Shown piece by piece: positions 56,579 through 64,000 of a stretch of 64,000 bases of DNA; the first letter of the stretch is position 1, and every line of letters begins with the position of its first letter. The notes beneath the pieces were generated by a model that was not told the DNA's origin, did no database searches, and saw only the letters and a list, made by a program, of their open reading frames with translations. The position numbers and the translations under genes were made by a program. This DNA comes from Bhargavaea ginsengi (GTDB lineage: Bacteria; Bacillota; Bacilli; Bacillales_A; Planococcaceae): NCBI RefSeq assembly GCF_900109165.1, contig NZ_FNZF01000003.1, positions 248,001-312,000 on the forward strand. The letters are read 5' to 3'.

Positions 56579-58879
56579 TCAAACCCACTTTACTGCTGCG
56601 CGGAACTCCGTGACGCAAGGCTGGCCCGATCGCCCGATGGCATGAGCACCACGTTCCGGAAACACCTCTGTCAGAACCAGCAGATCACCTTCACCCAGAC
56701 ATCCATCAAGCCGTTCAATCAGCCTCGGACTGCCGAAATGGATATAGTGATCCTTCCCGCTTCGGCAGGCTGCCGTCGGGTATTTCGAGTCGACGACCGC
56801 AAACATGGCCTCTTTCGGGATTCCTTTCCGCGCCCTCCAATCATGAAGGCGGAGGAAAAAGTCCGATTCGGGTTCTCCGCTATCTTTCATCGGCACTTCT
56901 CTTGTCGGAATACGCCATTCAGCAGGGGCTGTGACCACCCTGCCTTCAGTTTGCCGCGGGGTATGGCCCGGCTTCCTCCTGTTTGTATGCCCATTATTCA
57001 GGCACACCCAGGGATAGCTCAATTTCAGGAACAGCCGAACACATGCTGGCAACTGATGGACCGGCATTTCACCCGTGTAGACAGGGGCAGCCGGTAAGCC
57101 TTCCGGACCGAGAATGATCAGGGAGTCTGATTCCGTGTCATGGACGATTCGGAGGTCCGATAACGTCAGGAACTGGCCGCTTCTTCCGGCATACTGACGG
57201 TCGGTAGGCCACAATAGGTGACGGCCGTTGTGATGCGCCTTTTTTCCAGTCCATCCTGCTCCGTACGAGAACCAGACCGGTTCGGCATCAGGAAGCAGTT
57301 CACGGATGCACCCCTCATCTTCCGAAGCAACATTGTCCAGGCGGCATTCAGCCGAAATCTGGTAATCTCCCCGTTTCAGTGCCTGTTCCGATAGGGCCGC
57401 CACACGGAAGGAAAGCAGTCCATGCGGAAGCATCTCGGTCGGACTGAGCGGTGCTGGTGTTTTAGCTCCGGCAACTGCCCGTCTCGTGTCTTCTTCAGCG
57501 ATTCTTGCTTCCTCGGCCGATCCCATCCGTGCCGAACAGTAGGAGAGAAAGCCGAGGACATCCCTGCTTTCGCCTCCAAGACCGTACTGTTCTGTAAACC
57601 AGCCGGTCATGGTCTCCGCGATGCTTGAACGGACAATAACCACTCCAGGATTGTTTGCGTAAGTTTCCAGATCCTCTCGGACGGATTCAGGAAGACTGAT
57701 CGGCCTTTCATTACATACCTGGTGCTCTGTAAACCAATCACCCGTCGCCAGACGGCCTGTCAGGCGGACCGGCAGGATCCGGTGAATCCGGTGTATTGCC
57801 CGCACAGCCCTTTCACGCAGAACCGGTAAATCAACCGGAGCACAACTTTCCATTTGATTGAGCAGAATTTCAAGGAGAAGAAAGCTTCTTCGGAGGCGCT
57901 TGGCTTCAGGAGAATCGATTCTTGCAACCAAAGAAGCCAATCCCTGAAGCGGGCACTGTGCGGCTTGTTTCTCCGGCAATACGGGTACTAAGATTTCCCT
58001 CGACAGCAATTCAGCGAATTTTGACTTTCCGTCGGATCCAAGCGAACGCATCCAGTCTTTCTTTTTTCTGACAGCACCTTTTTTCAAATGGCCGGCCGCC
58101 TGGCCTTCAACCGGATAAACATATTCATGGATGGTAGGGACACCGCCGACTTCAATGCCATCTGCGACCAGCAAACCGCTTTTACCATCCTGACAAATGA
58201 GCCCGTCGTTTACTTTGAAAGCCAGGCCTTCGTTCAGGCGGTCATCACGTGCAATCGCTTCGGTCCAACGGTCGATGAGCGGCTGTCTGATGCGCATTTT
58301 CGGAAGGACTTCCTCCAGCGCTTCACTTTTTGTTTCTTTCCCGAAGCGGAAGCGGACTTCGACTGTGCCGGTCTGAGCGCTTTCCACGGTCGTTTGGAGA
58401 AGATGCGGAAGAATAGCTTCCGCCATTTTTCCAGACTGTTCATGGTTCAAATCAAGCAGCTTCGGATTATTTAAAGCAATACTTCGCTGAAGAGCAGGAA
58501 TCTTTGTCATTCCGCTCAGCTTGGCGTCCGCCTGTTCCTTGCCTACCCGGTAAATCAGCCTAAACCGTTCCAGGGCATCGTCCATTTCCGTCTTTCTCTT
58601 CACCCACAGTTGGATACTTTCCCAGTCGCTATCACTGAGTTCAGGAATTTTCTGCTCCAATTCGTCAACAGTCTGCAGTCCGGCCCGGTTTAACACGTCC
58701 TCCACGGAAATCCAAGCTTCCGAAACAGCGGCCCGGTGACGGTTAAGGCGCTGAATCAGGTTCATCGAAGCGGACAGGACGAGTGAATCGATGACTGAAG
58801 CAGGAAGATCATGCACCTGCGCGATGGCAACTTCTGATATGCGGACGGAAGTTTCAATTCGATTCAAGTTCAGATTCAT
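56579..58879 (-). CDS. lantibiotic dehydratase-like protein (LanB N-terminal, glutamylation-type)
   Basis: A 766-residue soluble protein. The N-terminal part (VRISEVAIAQVHDLPASVID) resembles the LanB opening. The C-terminal 150 residues have the typical LanB end: LRIVHDTESDSLIILGPEGL, GRVVTAPAEWRIPTREVP, LRLHDWRARKGIPKEAMFAVVDSK and LVLTEVFPERG. The N-terminal module of LanB transfers glutamate from tRNA-Glu to Ser/Thr of a precursor peptide; some stand-alone forms instead add amino acids to a peptide C-terminus. It is followed by the SpaB_C-type partner and a PapR-like peptide gene. No LanC cyclase or exporter is adjacent. ATG 58879 follows GAGGGATC. Confidence 0.72.
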   Translation of the reverse strand: MNLNLNRIETSVRISEVAIAQVHDLPASVIDSLVLSASMNLIQRLNRHRAAVSEAWISVEDVLNRAGLQTVDELEQKIPELSDSDWESIQLWVKRKTEMDDALERFRLIYRVGKEQADAKLSGMTKIPALQRSIALNNPKLLDLNHEQSGKMAEAILPHLLQTTVESAQTGTVEVRFRFGKETKSEALEEVLPKMRIRQPLIDRWTEAIARDDRLNEGLAFKVNDGLICQDGKSGLLVADGIEVGGVPTIHEYVYPVEGQAAGHLKKGAVRKKKDWMRSLGSDGKSKFAELLSREILVPVLPEKQAAQCPLQGLASLVARIDSPEAKRLRRSFLLLEILLNQMESCAPVDLPVLRERAVRAIHRIHRILPVRLTGRLATGDWFTEHQVCNERPISLPESVREDLETYANNPGVVIVRSSIAETMTGWFTEQYGLGGESRDVLGFLSYCSARMGSAEEARIAEEDTRRAVAGAKTPAPLSPTEMLPHGLLSFRVAALSEQALKRGDYQISAECRLDNVASEDEGCIRELLPDAEPVWFSYGAGWTGKKAHHNGRHLLWPTDRQYAGRSGQFLTLSDLRIVHDTESDSLIILGPEGLPAAPVYTGEMPVHQLPACVRLFLKLSYPWVCLNNGHTNRRKPGHTPRQTEGRVVTAPAEWRIPTREVPMKDSGEPESDFFLRLHDWRARKGIPKEAMFAVVDSKYPTAACRSGKDHYIHFGSPRLIERLDGCLGEGDLLVLTEVFPERGAHAIGRSGQPCVTEFRAAVKWV

Positions 58880-58919
58880 GATCCCTCAATCCTTTCTTCG
58901 TGTCTTGGACAGCAAACAT

Positions 58920-58985
58920 ATTTTCGTACAAGGTTGACAAACTGAGGAAATTTTCCGTTACTATAGAGACAGGACAGCCGATATC
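58920..58985 (+). promoter_or_regulatory. divergent promoter region of the PlcR-like regulator and LanB-like operon
   Basis: Plus strand: TTGACA at about 58934 followed after about 18-19 nt by TTACTATAG, consistent with a promoter for the regulator. No PlcR-box-like palindrome is visible in this 139-bp spacer. Confidence 0.5.
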
Positions 58986-59018
58986 CGACTGGACCATTTG
59001 CCAAAAGGGTGATGGACA

Positions 59019-59900
59019 ATGAATCAGGTTCGCCTCGGAATGGAAATCCGTAAATGGCGGAAACTCCGCAAGATGACCCAGAAACAACTGGCAGACGGCA
59101 TCTGCAATCAATCCGAGATCAGCCGCCTGGAAAAAGGTGATTCGTACCCGAGCATTGATACACTTCAGGCTATTTCAGTCAAACTCCGATTGCCTCTCTC
59201 ATACTTCTTTGAAGTGCTTATCCACGATGACTTTGAGGCAAAGGAAAAAATGCTGGATGATGTAAAAGTCTTTTCATCAAAAAAAGATTATGAAGGTCTT
59301 TACAGATACACCCAGGAGTTGCTTAATAACGGAAGGTTCCTTCATCCAGAGCTCAAAACTTATCTGGAATCCTATTATTACGTCAGCCTTTATTATCTAA
59401 AGAAGCACGATTACCGTTACTGTGTCACCGAGTTGTATAGGCTGACAGATGTAGAAGTGAACGGGATGGATGTGTTGCTCAAAACTCGTATAAAGAACGC
59501 CATTGCCATTATCCTTGCTGAGAATAGTAAACATGAAGAAGGAATGAAGATCTTTAAAGAAATTCTTCAGGAACAGGTTGCAGCAGAGGAATATGACAAA
59601 ATGCGAATTACAATCCTTTACAATGTGGGGAAAACCCAATTTGTTCAGAAAGAATACCGCGAAGCCTTAGAAACTACAGAGGAAGCAATCGACCTTTCAA
59701 TTAAGCACCGCGATATGTCGATTCTCGGCCAGCTTCATTACCAGCAAGCACAAATTCTGGAGGAGTTGGAGCGCCCATTTGAAGAGATCCAAGCCAGCTA
59801 TCAGAAATCACGATTCTTCTTCGACCTCTTGGGATTGGACTATTACAAGAAAATCCTGGAGACAAAGAAAGGCGAGTATCTAAATACCGTTCAGGCTTGA
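59019..59900 (+). CDS. PlcR-like quorum-sensing regulator (RRNPP family, HTH plus TPR)
   Basis: A 293-residue regulator. Residues 5-60 form an XRE helix-turn-helix: LGMEIRKWRKLRKMTQKQLA, DGICNQSEISRLEKGDSYPS. The rest is a tetratricopeptide array with segments that follow PlcR closely as I recall it: YYVSLYYLKKHDYRYCVTEL, GMDVLL, NAIAIILAENSKHEEGMKIF, ILYNVGKTQF and SILGQLHYQQAQILEELE, ending in YQKSRFFFDLLGLDYYKK. PlcR binds an imported PapR peptide and activates genes with PlcR boxes. Here the PapR-like peptide gene is 3.4 kb away behind the LanB-like genes, rather than adjacent. Confidence 0.88.
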   Translation: MNQVRLGMEIRKWRKLRKMTQKQLADGICNQSEISRLEKGDSYPSIDTLQAISVKLRLPLSYFFEVLIHDDFEAKEKMLDDVKVFSSKKDYEGLYRYTQELLNNGRFLHPELKTYLESYYYVSLYYLKKHDYRYCVTELYRLTDVEVNGMDVLLKTRIKNAIAIILAENSKHEEGMKIFKEILQEQVAAEEYDKMRITILYNVGKTQFVQKEYREALETTEEAIDLSIKHRDMSILGQLHYQQAQILEELERPFEEIQASYQKSRFFFDLLGLDYYKKILETKKGEYLNTVQA

Positions 59901-59943
59901 TTCTTTCCTACCTACTACTCTACACAGTTTTAAGCAACAGAAA

Positions 59944-59959
59944 TATGCACTTACGCATA
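59944..59959. promoter_or_regulatory. second PlcR-box-like palindrome
   Basis: TATGCACTTACGCATA differs from the TATGNAN4TNCATA consensus at one defined position. It lies 44 bp after the regulator stop, before the glutaminase terminator. No gene with a ribosome site starts next to it. Confidence 0.5.
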
Positions 59960-59995
59960 TCGACGGTTTTTTCGGTTTTTCTTTTGAAAACGTGG

Positions 59996-60045
59996 AAAAA
60001 CGGCTGCTTTCCGCCTTTGTTTCGGGGCGGGAGCAGCCGTTTTTT
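59996..60045. terminator. bidirectional terminator of plcR-like gene and glsA
   Basis: AAAAACGGCTGCT and AGCAGCCGTTTTTT arms; A/T tracts on both sides. Confidence 0.85.
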
Positions 60046-60051
60046 GGTTTC

Positions 60052-60981
60052 TCAGAACATACTGAGGTCGTATTTTTTGGTCATTTTCTCCATCAGGTCC
60101 CAGCCGGCGACGCTGTTGCCGCGGTCATCGAGTGCAGGTCCGAAGATGCCGATGCCGCAGCGTTGCGGGACGGAAGCCATGATGCCGCCGGAAACCCCGG
60201 ATTTGGCCGGGACGCCTACACGGATGGCGAATTCTCCTGAAGCGTTATACATGCCGCAGGTGACCATGAACGTCTTGCAGATGCTGGCGACACGCGGCGG
60301 CAGAATCATTTCTCCGGTCGCCGGGTGCTTGCCGTCCATCGCAAGAAGCAGTCCGACTTTGGCGAGGTCGACACAGTTCATCTCGATGGCGCACTGCTTC
60401 GTATAGAGCTCAATGACTGTATCGACTTCTTCCTCAATGACGCTGTGCTGCTTCAGATAATAGGCCATCGCGCGGTTCAGGTCTGCCGTCTCAAGCTCGG
60501 ACTGGGCCACTTCCTCGCTGTAGCCGACGCCTTCTTCACCAATGATCAGTTCAGTAAGCTGGATCAGCCGCCCGAGCCGTTCTTCGACGCTTTCGCCCTT
60601 GATCATCGACGAGACGGCGAGGGCTCCGGCATTGATCATTGGATTGAGTGGTTTGTGCGGGGCGATCGTCTCAAGTTTGATGATCGAGTTGAACGGGTCT
60701 CCCGTCGGTTCCATGCCGACGCGCTGGAAGACATATTCTTCTCCGTTATCGAGAAGGGCGAGCGCCAGGGCGAGCACCTTCGAGATACTCTGCAGCGTCG
60801 ATTTCGTATCGACGTCCCCTGCAGAATAGCAGCTTCCGTCCGGAAACGCCATCGCAACGGACAGCGAGCTCAGATCCGCCTTGGCAAGTGCCGGGATATA
60901 GTCGGCGACCATCCCCTCGATTGTATGTACTTTCGATTCCTGAACAAGTTGATACAGCTCTTCGTCAGAACGGCAATCCAT
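60052..60981 (-). CDS. glsA: glutaminase
   Basis: A 309-residue beta-lactamase-fold glutaminase converting glutamine to glutamate and ammonia. The catalytic Ser-Lys pair is in LQSISKVLAL near residue 65; other family motifs are PLNPMINAGALAVSS, the MAYYLKQH region and GVPAKSGVSGGIMASVP. ATG 60981 has AAGGAGTG directly upstream; GTG 60990 is inside that site. Confidence 0.94.
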   Translation of the reverse strand: MDCRSDEELYQLVQESKVHTIEGMVADYIPALAKADLSSLSVAMAFPDGSCYSAGDVDTKSTLQSISKVLALALALLDNGEEYVFQRVGMEPTGDPFNSIIKLETIAPHKPLNPMINAGALAVSSMIKGESVEERLGRLIQLTELIIGEEGVGYSEEVAQSELETADLNRAMAYYLKQHSVIEEEVDTVIELYTKQCAIEMNCVDLAKVGLLLAMDGKHPATGEMILPPRVASICKTFMVTCGMYNASGEFAIRVGVPAKSGVSGGIMASVPQRCGIGIFGPALDDRGNSVAGWDLMEKMTKKYDLSMF

Positions 60982-61053
60982 ATCGTTCACTCCTTAAAAA
61001 TGACATCCTGCCGACAGTTTACCCTTTCCCGCGCCCATCAAGCCAGCCGTTCA

Positions 61054-61082
61054 TTGCCGGACGCGCGGGCCGATGGTATAAT
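61054..61082 (+). promoter_or_regulatory. promoter of the small membrane protein gene
   Basis: TTGCCG (61054-61059), 17-nt spacer, perfect TATAAT (61077-61082), 35 bp before the start codon. Confidence 0.7.
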
Positions 61083-61117
61083 GAAGCTGAATTGCCTGCA
61101 AAGGAGTGGAGACTGAT

Positions 61118-61213
61118 ATGTGGTTCGTTATTATCCTGGCTATCTTATTCGGATTCATCGCGATCGGTACGATTGCAGGCCTCGTCCTGACTTTCACGGG
61201 CAGCAACGACTGA
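61118..61213 (+). CDS. 31-residue single-helix membrane protein
   Basis: WFVIILAILFGFIAIGTIAG then LVLTFTGSND: a single transmembrane helix with a short polar C-terminus. AAGGAGTGG, a good promoter and a strong terminator show that this is a deliberate expression unit. Function unknown; small hydrophobic proteins of this kind often tune membrane partners. Confidence 0.72.
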   Translation: MWFVIILAILFGFIAIGTIAGLVLTFTGSND

Positions 61214-61223
61214 TTCTGACTTA

Positions 61224-61277
61224 AAAAGGGACTGTTCCGCGCATCGGCATACGCCGGTTTGCGGAACAGTCCCTTTT
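61224..61277. terminator. bidirectional terminator
   Basis: A 17-bp AAAGGGACTGTTCCGC / GCGGAACAGTCCCTTT stem between convergent genes. Confidence 0.88.
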
Positions 61278-61832
61278 CTATTCGGATTCGCCGGCCAGGA
61301 CCTCGTACCTGTCCGTGTCCTCAGGCCGCCAGCCGGTGTCGAGTTCCGCGGTAGTGAGGCCGAACGACATTTGCAGATGCGGGTAGTCCTTGAAGTTGCT
61401 CCAGTCGCCGCCCCATTCAAATCCGAGCTCCTTGGCGATGTCTGCGACCTCGAACCAATCGCTTTGCCCGTTGCTGTTGCCGTCGTAGCCGGTGTCCCAG
61501 ATGAGCCGGCCGTCAAGCGTCCATATTGCAAAGTCAACCGCCAGCCCAAAGTTGTGGTACGACTGGCCGCCCCTTGCCTGGGTGACGACGGGACCATCAA
61601 TGGTGCGCCCCTGTGCAAATAGCCGGTCCTGTTCTTCATGGGAGCGGAAGCCGTCCGTGATTTCGATGCGGATGCCCCGCTCCGCTGCGGTCCGGGCCAG
61701 TTCCTCCGCTTTCTGCCCGACCATCGGATGAAGGCCTTCCGGAAGCGGGCGCATTTCCAGCTCTTCGCGGAAATCAAGCTCACGCTGGACAAAGGTCCAC
61801 ACCCCGGCAGCCACCAAACCGGCAATCACCAT
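61278..61832 (-). CDS. M15 family D,D-/L,D-carboxypeptidase-like cell-wall peptidase
   Basis: 184 residues from ATG 61832. The VanY/CwlK-type zinc domain has TDGFRSHEEQDRLFAQGR, QSYHNFGLAVDF (His and Asp ligands) and WGGDWSNFKDYPHLQM (His ligand). It cleaves stem peptides of peptidoglycan outside the membrane. The frame continues upstream without a stop to 61892, adding KRKKTHPVALAVKVAG, which completes a positive-charge-then-helix membrane anchor. A GGGAGG ribosome-site-like sequence lies just beyond, but the codon there is ATC. The true start is therefore unclear. Confidence 0.8.
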   Translation of the reverse strand: MVIAGLVAAGVWTFVQRELDFREELEMRPLPEGLHPMVGQKAEELARTAAERGIRIEITDGFRSHEEQDRLFAQGRTIDGPVVTQARGGQSYHNFGLAVDFAIWTLDGRLIWDTGYDGNSNGQSDWFEVADIAKELGFEWGGDWSNFKDYPHLQMSFGLTTAELDTGWRPEDTDRYEVLAGESE

Positions 61833-61913
61833 GCCGGCAACCTTGACGGCAAGCGCGACGGGGTGCGTCTTCTTCCTTTTTCTCTGTCCGATTCCGGAAG
61901 CCTCCCTTCAAAT

Positions 61914-62708
61914 TTATTCTCCTGTTTCCGCATACCGGACGACCGGCCTGCTGACAGGTGTCCATTTCTTCACTTTTTCCTCAAAATCCGGAACGTCTCC
62001 TGTCGTAAAGAACAGATGCCCGCCCTCGGCTGCCGTGGACAGTTCGCCGTGTTCCCGCAGCCAGTCCGCAGCACGCGAGACCGTCGCACGGGCCGGATCC
62101 ACCAGGTGGACGTCGCCGCCCCATACTTCCCGGATCTGCCGTTCGGCAAGCGGGTAATGGGTACAGCCCATTACCAGCGTGTCCACCTGCTGTTCGCGCA
62201 GCGGTGCCAAGTATTCCTTAAGAGCAGACTTGATTTCGTTATCCCCGATTTCTTCATCTTCCAGATAGGAGACAAGTTTAGGGCATGCTTCTTCATAAAC
62301 ATCCAGGCCGTCCCCGTTTTCACGGATGGTCTTTCTGTACATATGGGATTCCACCGTCCGCTGGGTAGCGATGACGCCGATACGACGGTTCAGCGTTGTG
62401 TTTGCGGCCATCTCCGCCCCCGGCTCGATGACCCCGATCACAGGGACGTCCATCCGCGCTTTAAGCTCGTCCAGCATGAGCGCCGATGCCGTGTTGCAGG
62501 CGACAATCAGCATTTTGAGCTCAAACTGCTCCAGAAAACGGATGACTCCGAAAACCAGTTCTTTGATTTCTTCCGGGCTTTTGTTGCCATAAGGGCAGTT
62601 GCCATGGTCGCCCACATATACGATCCGCTCCTCGGGAAGCCGGCCGAACAGTTCATTGGCGACGGTCAGCCCGCCGCTCCCGGAGTCGATAATTGCTATT
62701 CTTTTCAT
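61914..62708 (-). CDS. murI: glutamate racemase
   Basis: A 264-residue cytoplasmic enzyme that supplies D-glutamate for peptidoglycan. It has IAIIDSGSGGLTVANEL, catalytic Cys in LIVACNTASALM near residue 71 and the second Cys in LVMGCTHYPL near 183, plus VHLVDPA. GGGAGG lies 18 nt upstream and AAGG closer. Its neighbour encodes a peptidoglycan peptidase, a plausible functional group. Confidence 0.93.
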   Translation of the reverse strand: MKRIAIIDSGSGGLTVANELFGRLPEERIVYVGDHGNCPYGNKSPEEIKELVFGVIRFLEQFELKMLIVACNTASALMLDELKARMDVPVIGVIEPGAEMAANTTLNRRIGVIATQRTVESHMYRKTIRENGDGLDVYEEACPKLVSYLEDEEIGDNEIKSALKEYLAPLREQQVDTLVMGCTHYPLAERQIREVWGGDVHLVDPARATVSRAADWLREHGELSTAAEGGHLFFTTGDVPDFEEKVKKWTPVSRPVVRYAETGE

Positions 62709-62811
62709 AACTTTTAACCTTCTCGCTAACGCCTCCCTGTTTTCAGGAAGCGAAATTAAATGATCCTTCCATTGTAACGCATCCGGCCGCTTTGTGGTTC
62801 CCTGACTCTAT

Positions 62812-62839
62812 AAAAAAATAGCCCCCTGTCAGAGGGGGC
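62812..62839 (-). terminator. terminator of the ABC-2 operon
   Basis: GCCCCCT and AGGGGGC arms followed by six U on the minus strand. Confidence 0.85.
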
Positions 62840-62845
62840 AAGTTG

Positions 62846-63823
62846 TTACGCCGTGACGTCCCGCTTCGAGAAGACGAGATAGCTGACGACCAGGAACACG
62901 GCGGCGTATGCGACGAGCACCGCGGCCGCAAATGGAAGGGTGACATCCTCGATAAACGTTATGCCCTGGGCAAGCGCCACGAGATCATGGGAAAAGAACA
63001 GGTACTTGGCAATTTCATAACGGCTCAAAAGTGCCGAAACTGTATTGCCGGTAAAGTAGATAAACAGCGACAGGCCGATCGCGAGCGCGCCGGAACGGAA
63101 CACGCTGCCGATCATGAAGGCGAACGTCGTGTAGACGATGACATTCACGAACGCGAGGAGAAGGTGATAAAGCGTAAGCGTCCAGACCGAGACTTCGGCC
63201 ACTTCCCCGCTTCTCACTGCAAGCTCTGCTCCTGCGTCCGGAGAAAACAGAATGTACGCCATCGCGACTGAGACCACGAAGCCGACCAGCGTAAGCAGCG
63301 CGCCGAACAATGCCGTGGCCAAGAACTTCGAGGTCAGCACCTTCCATCGCCTGACCGGTCGGGCAAGGAGCATCTTGATCGTCCCATCGGAAAATTCCGT
63401 GGCAACGATGCCGGCCGCAACGATGATGGCAAACAGCATGGCGAGCGTGGCGATGCCGGAGGAATCCTTGATCATCTGTTGCCGGCTATAGCTTCCGTGT
63501 GGCTCAACATCTTCGGCAAGCCGGTATTCCACGATCTGCAGCTCTTCTTTCAGCTCCGCCTCACGTGAGGAAGAAAGATCCGGGTCAGCCAGCTGCGCAG
63601 ATATTCCTTCCCGTTCCGCTTCCGCCTGCATGCGCCAGTCCGGCGCTGCGGCCGGTCCCTCGACCGAGACACCTCCGCTTTCCGCGCGGTTCTCTTCCAT
63701 CGTGGAAATCCACTTGGTCAGACCCATCATGCCGGCTACGCCAACGACCAGGAGAATGGCCATGACCCATGTTGCTTTTTTGTTCCACAGCTTCATCCAT
63801 TCATTTTGCAACAGCTTCAGCAA
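62846..63823 (-). CDS. ABC-2 type transporter permease
   Basis: A 325-residue membrane protein with one N-terminal helix (about 19-37), a polar extracytoplasmic insert of about 90 residues with charged helices (AEAEREGISAQLADPDLSSS), and five further helices in the second half. EFSDGTIKMLLARPVRRWKVLTSKF is the ABC-2 signature region. The start is TTG 63823 with GGGAGG eight bases upstream, 23 bp inside the preceding ATPase gene. The substrate is unknown. Confidence 0.85.
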   Translation of the reverse strand: MLKLLQNEWMKLWNKKATWVMAILLVVGVAGMMGLTKWISTMEENRAESGGVSVEGPAAAPDWRMQAEAEREGISAQLADPDLSSSREAELKEELQIVEYRLAEDVEPHGSYSRQQMIKDSSGIATLAMLFAIIVAAGIVATEFSDGTIKMLLARPVRRWKVLTSKFLATALFGALLTLVGFVVSVAMAYILFSPDAGAELAVRSGEVAEVSVWTLTLYHLLLAFVNVIVYTTFAFMIGSVFRSGALAIGLSLFIYFTGNTVSALLSRYEIAKYLFFSHDLVALAQGITFIEDVTLPFAAAVLVAYAAVFLVVSYLVFSKRDVTA

Positions 63824-64000
63824 TCTGTCCGCCTCCCGTCATTTCAATGAACTCGTCTTCAAGTGTCTTGCGGTGAGGACGGACCGCGTACAGGTCGAGG
63901 CCTCCGGCAATCACGCTTTTCGCAAGCTCCGGTATCCGCTCCGCCCCCTCTTCGATGATGAACCCTGCACCGGATTCAACCGGCTCGTACCCTTTTGACT
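63801..64000 (-). CDS. ABC transporter ATP-binding protein (3' end; 5' beyond window)
   Basis: Only the last 66 codons are in the window. The frame read from 64000 down to the TGA at 63801 encodes EPVESGAGFIIEEGAERIPE, then SVIAGGLDLYAVRPHRKTLEDEFIEMTGG, the C-terminal domain typical of BcrA/CcmA-type export ATPases that pair with ABC-2 permeases. It overlaps the permease start by 23 bp. Confidence 0.85.
   Translation of the reverse strand, partial: SKGYEPVESGAGFIIEEGAERIPELAKSVIAGGLDLYAVRPHRKTLEDEFIEMTGGGQIAEAVAK

Noticed and set aside
58854-59111. 85-codon minus-strand ORF across the regulator/LanB-like spacer
   Set aside because: Overlaps the start of the PlcR-like gene antisense and has no ribosome site; considered as a RiPP precursor but it lacks a leader-core layout.
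59897-60406. 169-codon plus-strand ORF after the PlcR-like gene, next to the second PlcR-box palindrome
   Set aside because: No ribosome site before its start, it runs through a terminator hairpin, and most of it is antisense to glsA.

Overview
The window looks like chromosome of a high-GC, endospore-forming member of the Bacillales, most likely Planococcaceae/Caryophanaceae (Bhargavaea-like). That is inferred from strong AGGAGG ribosome sites, gene content close to Bacillus subtilis (tenA-thiM-thiD, ykuU/ykuV, Ku/LigD, nrnB, ydbS-ydbT, a CotF-like coat protein, LytH-like M23 peptidase, mscL, glsA) and GC-rich codon use. No rRNA, tRNA, CRISPR array, integrase or insertion sequence was seen.

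Layout. 1-2.5 kb: thiamine salvage operon (tenA-thiM-thiD, minus strand) behind a TPP riboswitch and terminator. 2.5-9.7 kb: TetR regulator, membrane proteins, two YkuV-type thiol oxidoreductases, a YkuU peroxiredoxin without any cysteine, an ABC-F ATPase with an attenuation-like leader, an FMN reductase and a CPBP protease. 9.7-16.3 kb: VWA lipoprotein, flavin dehydrogenase, and a lower-GC pair (UvrA-like ATPase plus an unknown protein). 16.5-22.6 kb: alkaline phosphatase with a Pho box, AbgT transporter, divergent Ku and LigD. 22.6-25.8 kb: an actin-like ParM/ParR partition locus with centromere-like repeats, flanked by two DnaA-box clusters. 25-34 kb: acetyltransferases, NrnB, an AT-richer block (phosphotransferase, unknown protein, PLD-helicase, Nudix hydrolase), small proteins. 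34-41 kb: HtrA beside a two-component system, M23 peptidase, XRE regulator, DUF302 protein, DDAH-like enzyme. 41-45 kb: decayed sugar ABC transporter whose MalF-type gene is cut off. 45-55 kb: coat protein, DUF2207 and YdbS/YdbT membrane proteins, ATL protein, acetamidase, PadR/HAAS pair, M28 aminopeptidase, MscL.

The most striking region is 55.5-60 kb. A PlcR-like (RRNPP family) regulator is divergent from a split LanB-like pair (766 and 291 residues), which is followed by a 36-residue secreted peptide ending in a PapR-like DLPYE motif. A perfect palindrome matching the PlcR box lies 60 bp upstream of that peptide gene, and a near-perfect copy lies just after the regulator. I read this as a quorum-sensing circuit linked to a RiPP-type peptide-modification pair; I know of no description of this combination. 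The window ends with glutaminase, an M15 peptidase, glutamate racemase and an ABC-2 exporter.

Intergenic DNA repeatedly carries degenerate tandem arrays of 21-22 nt period with different unit sequences (8.3, 36.0, 50.2 kb, with related pieces at 8.2 and 39.3 kb), always close to gene ends.
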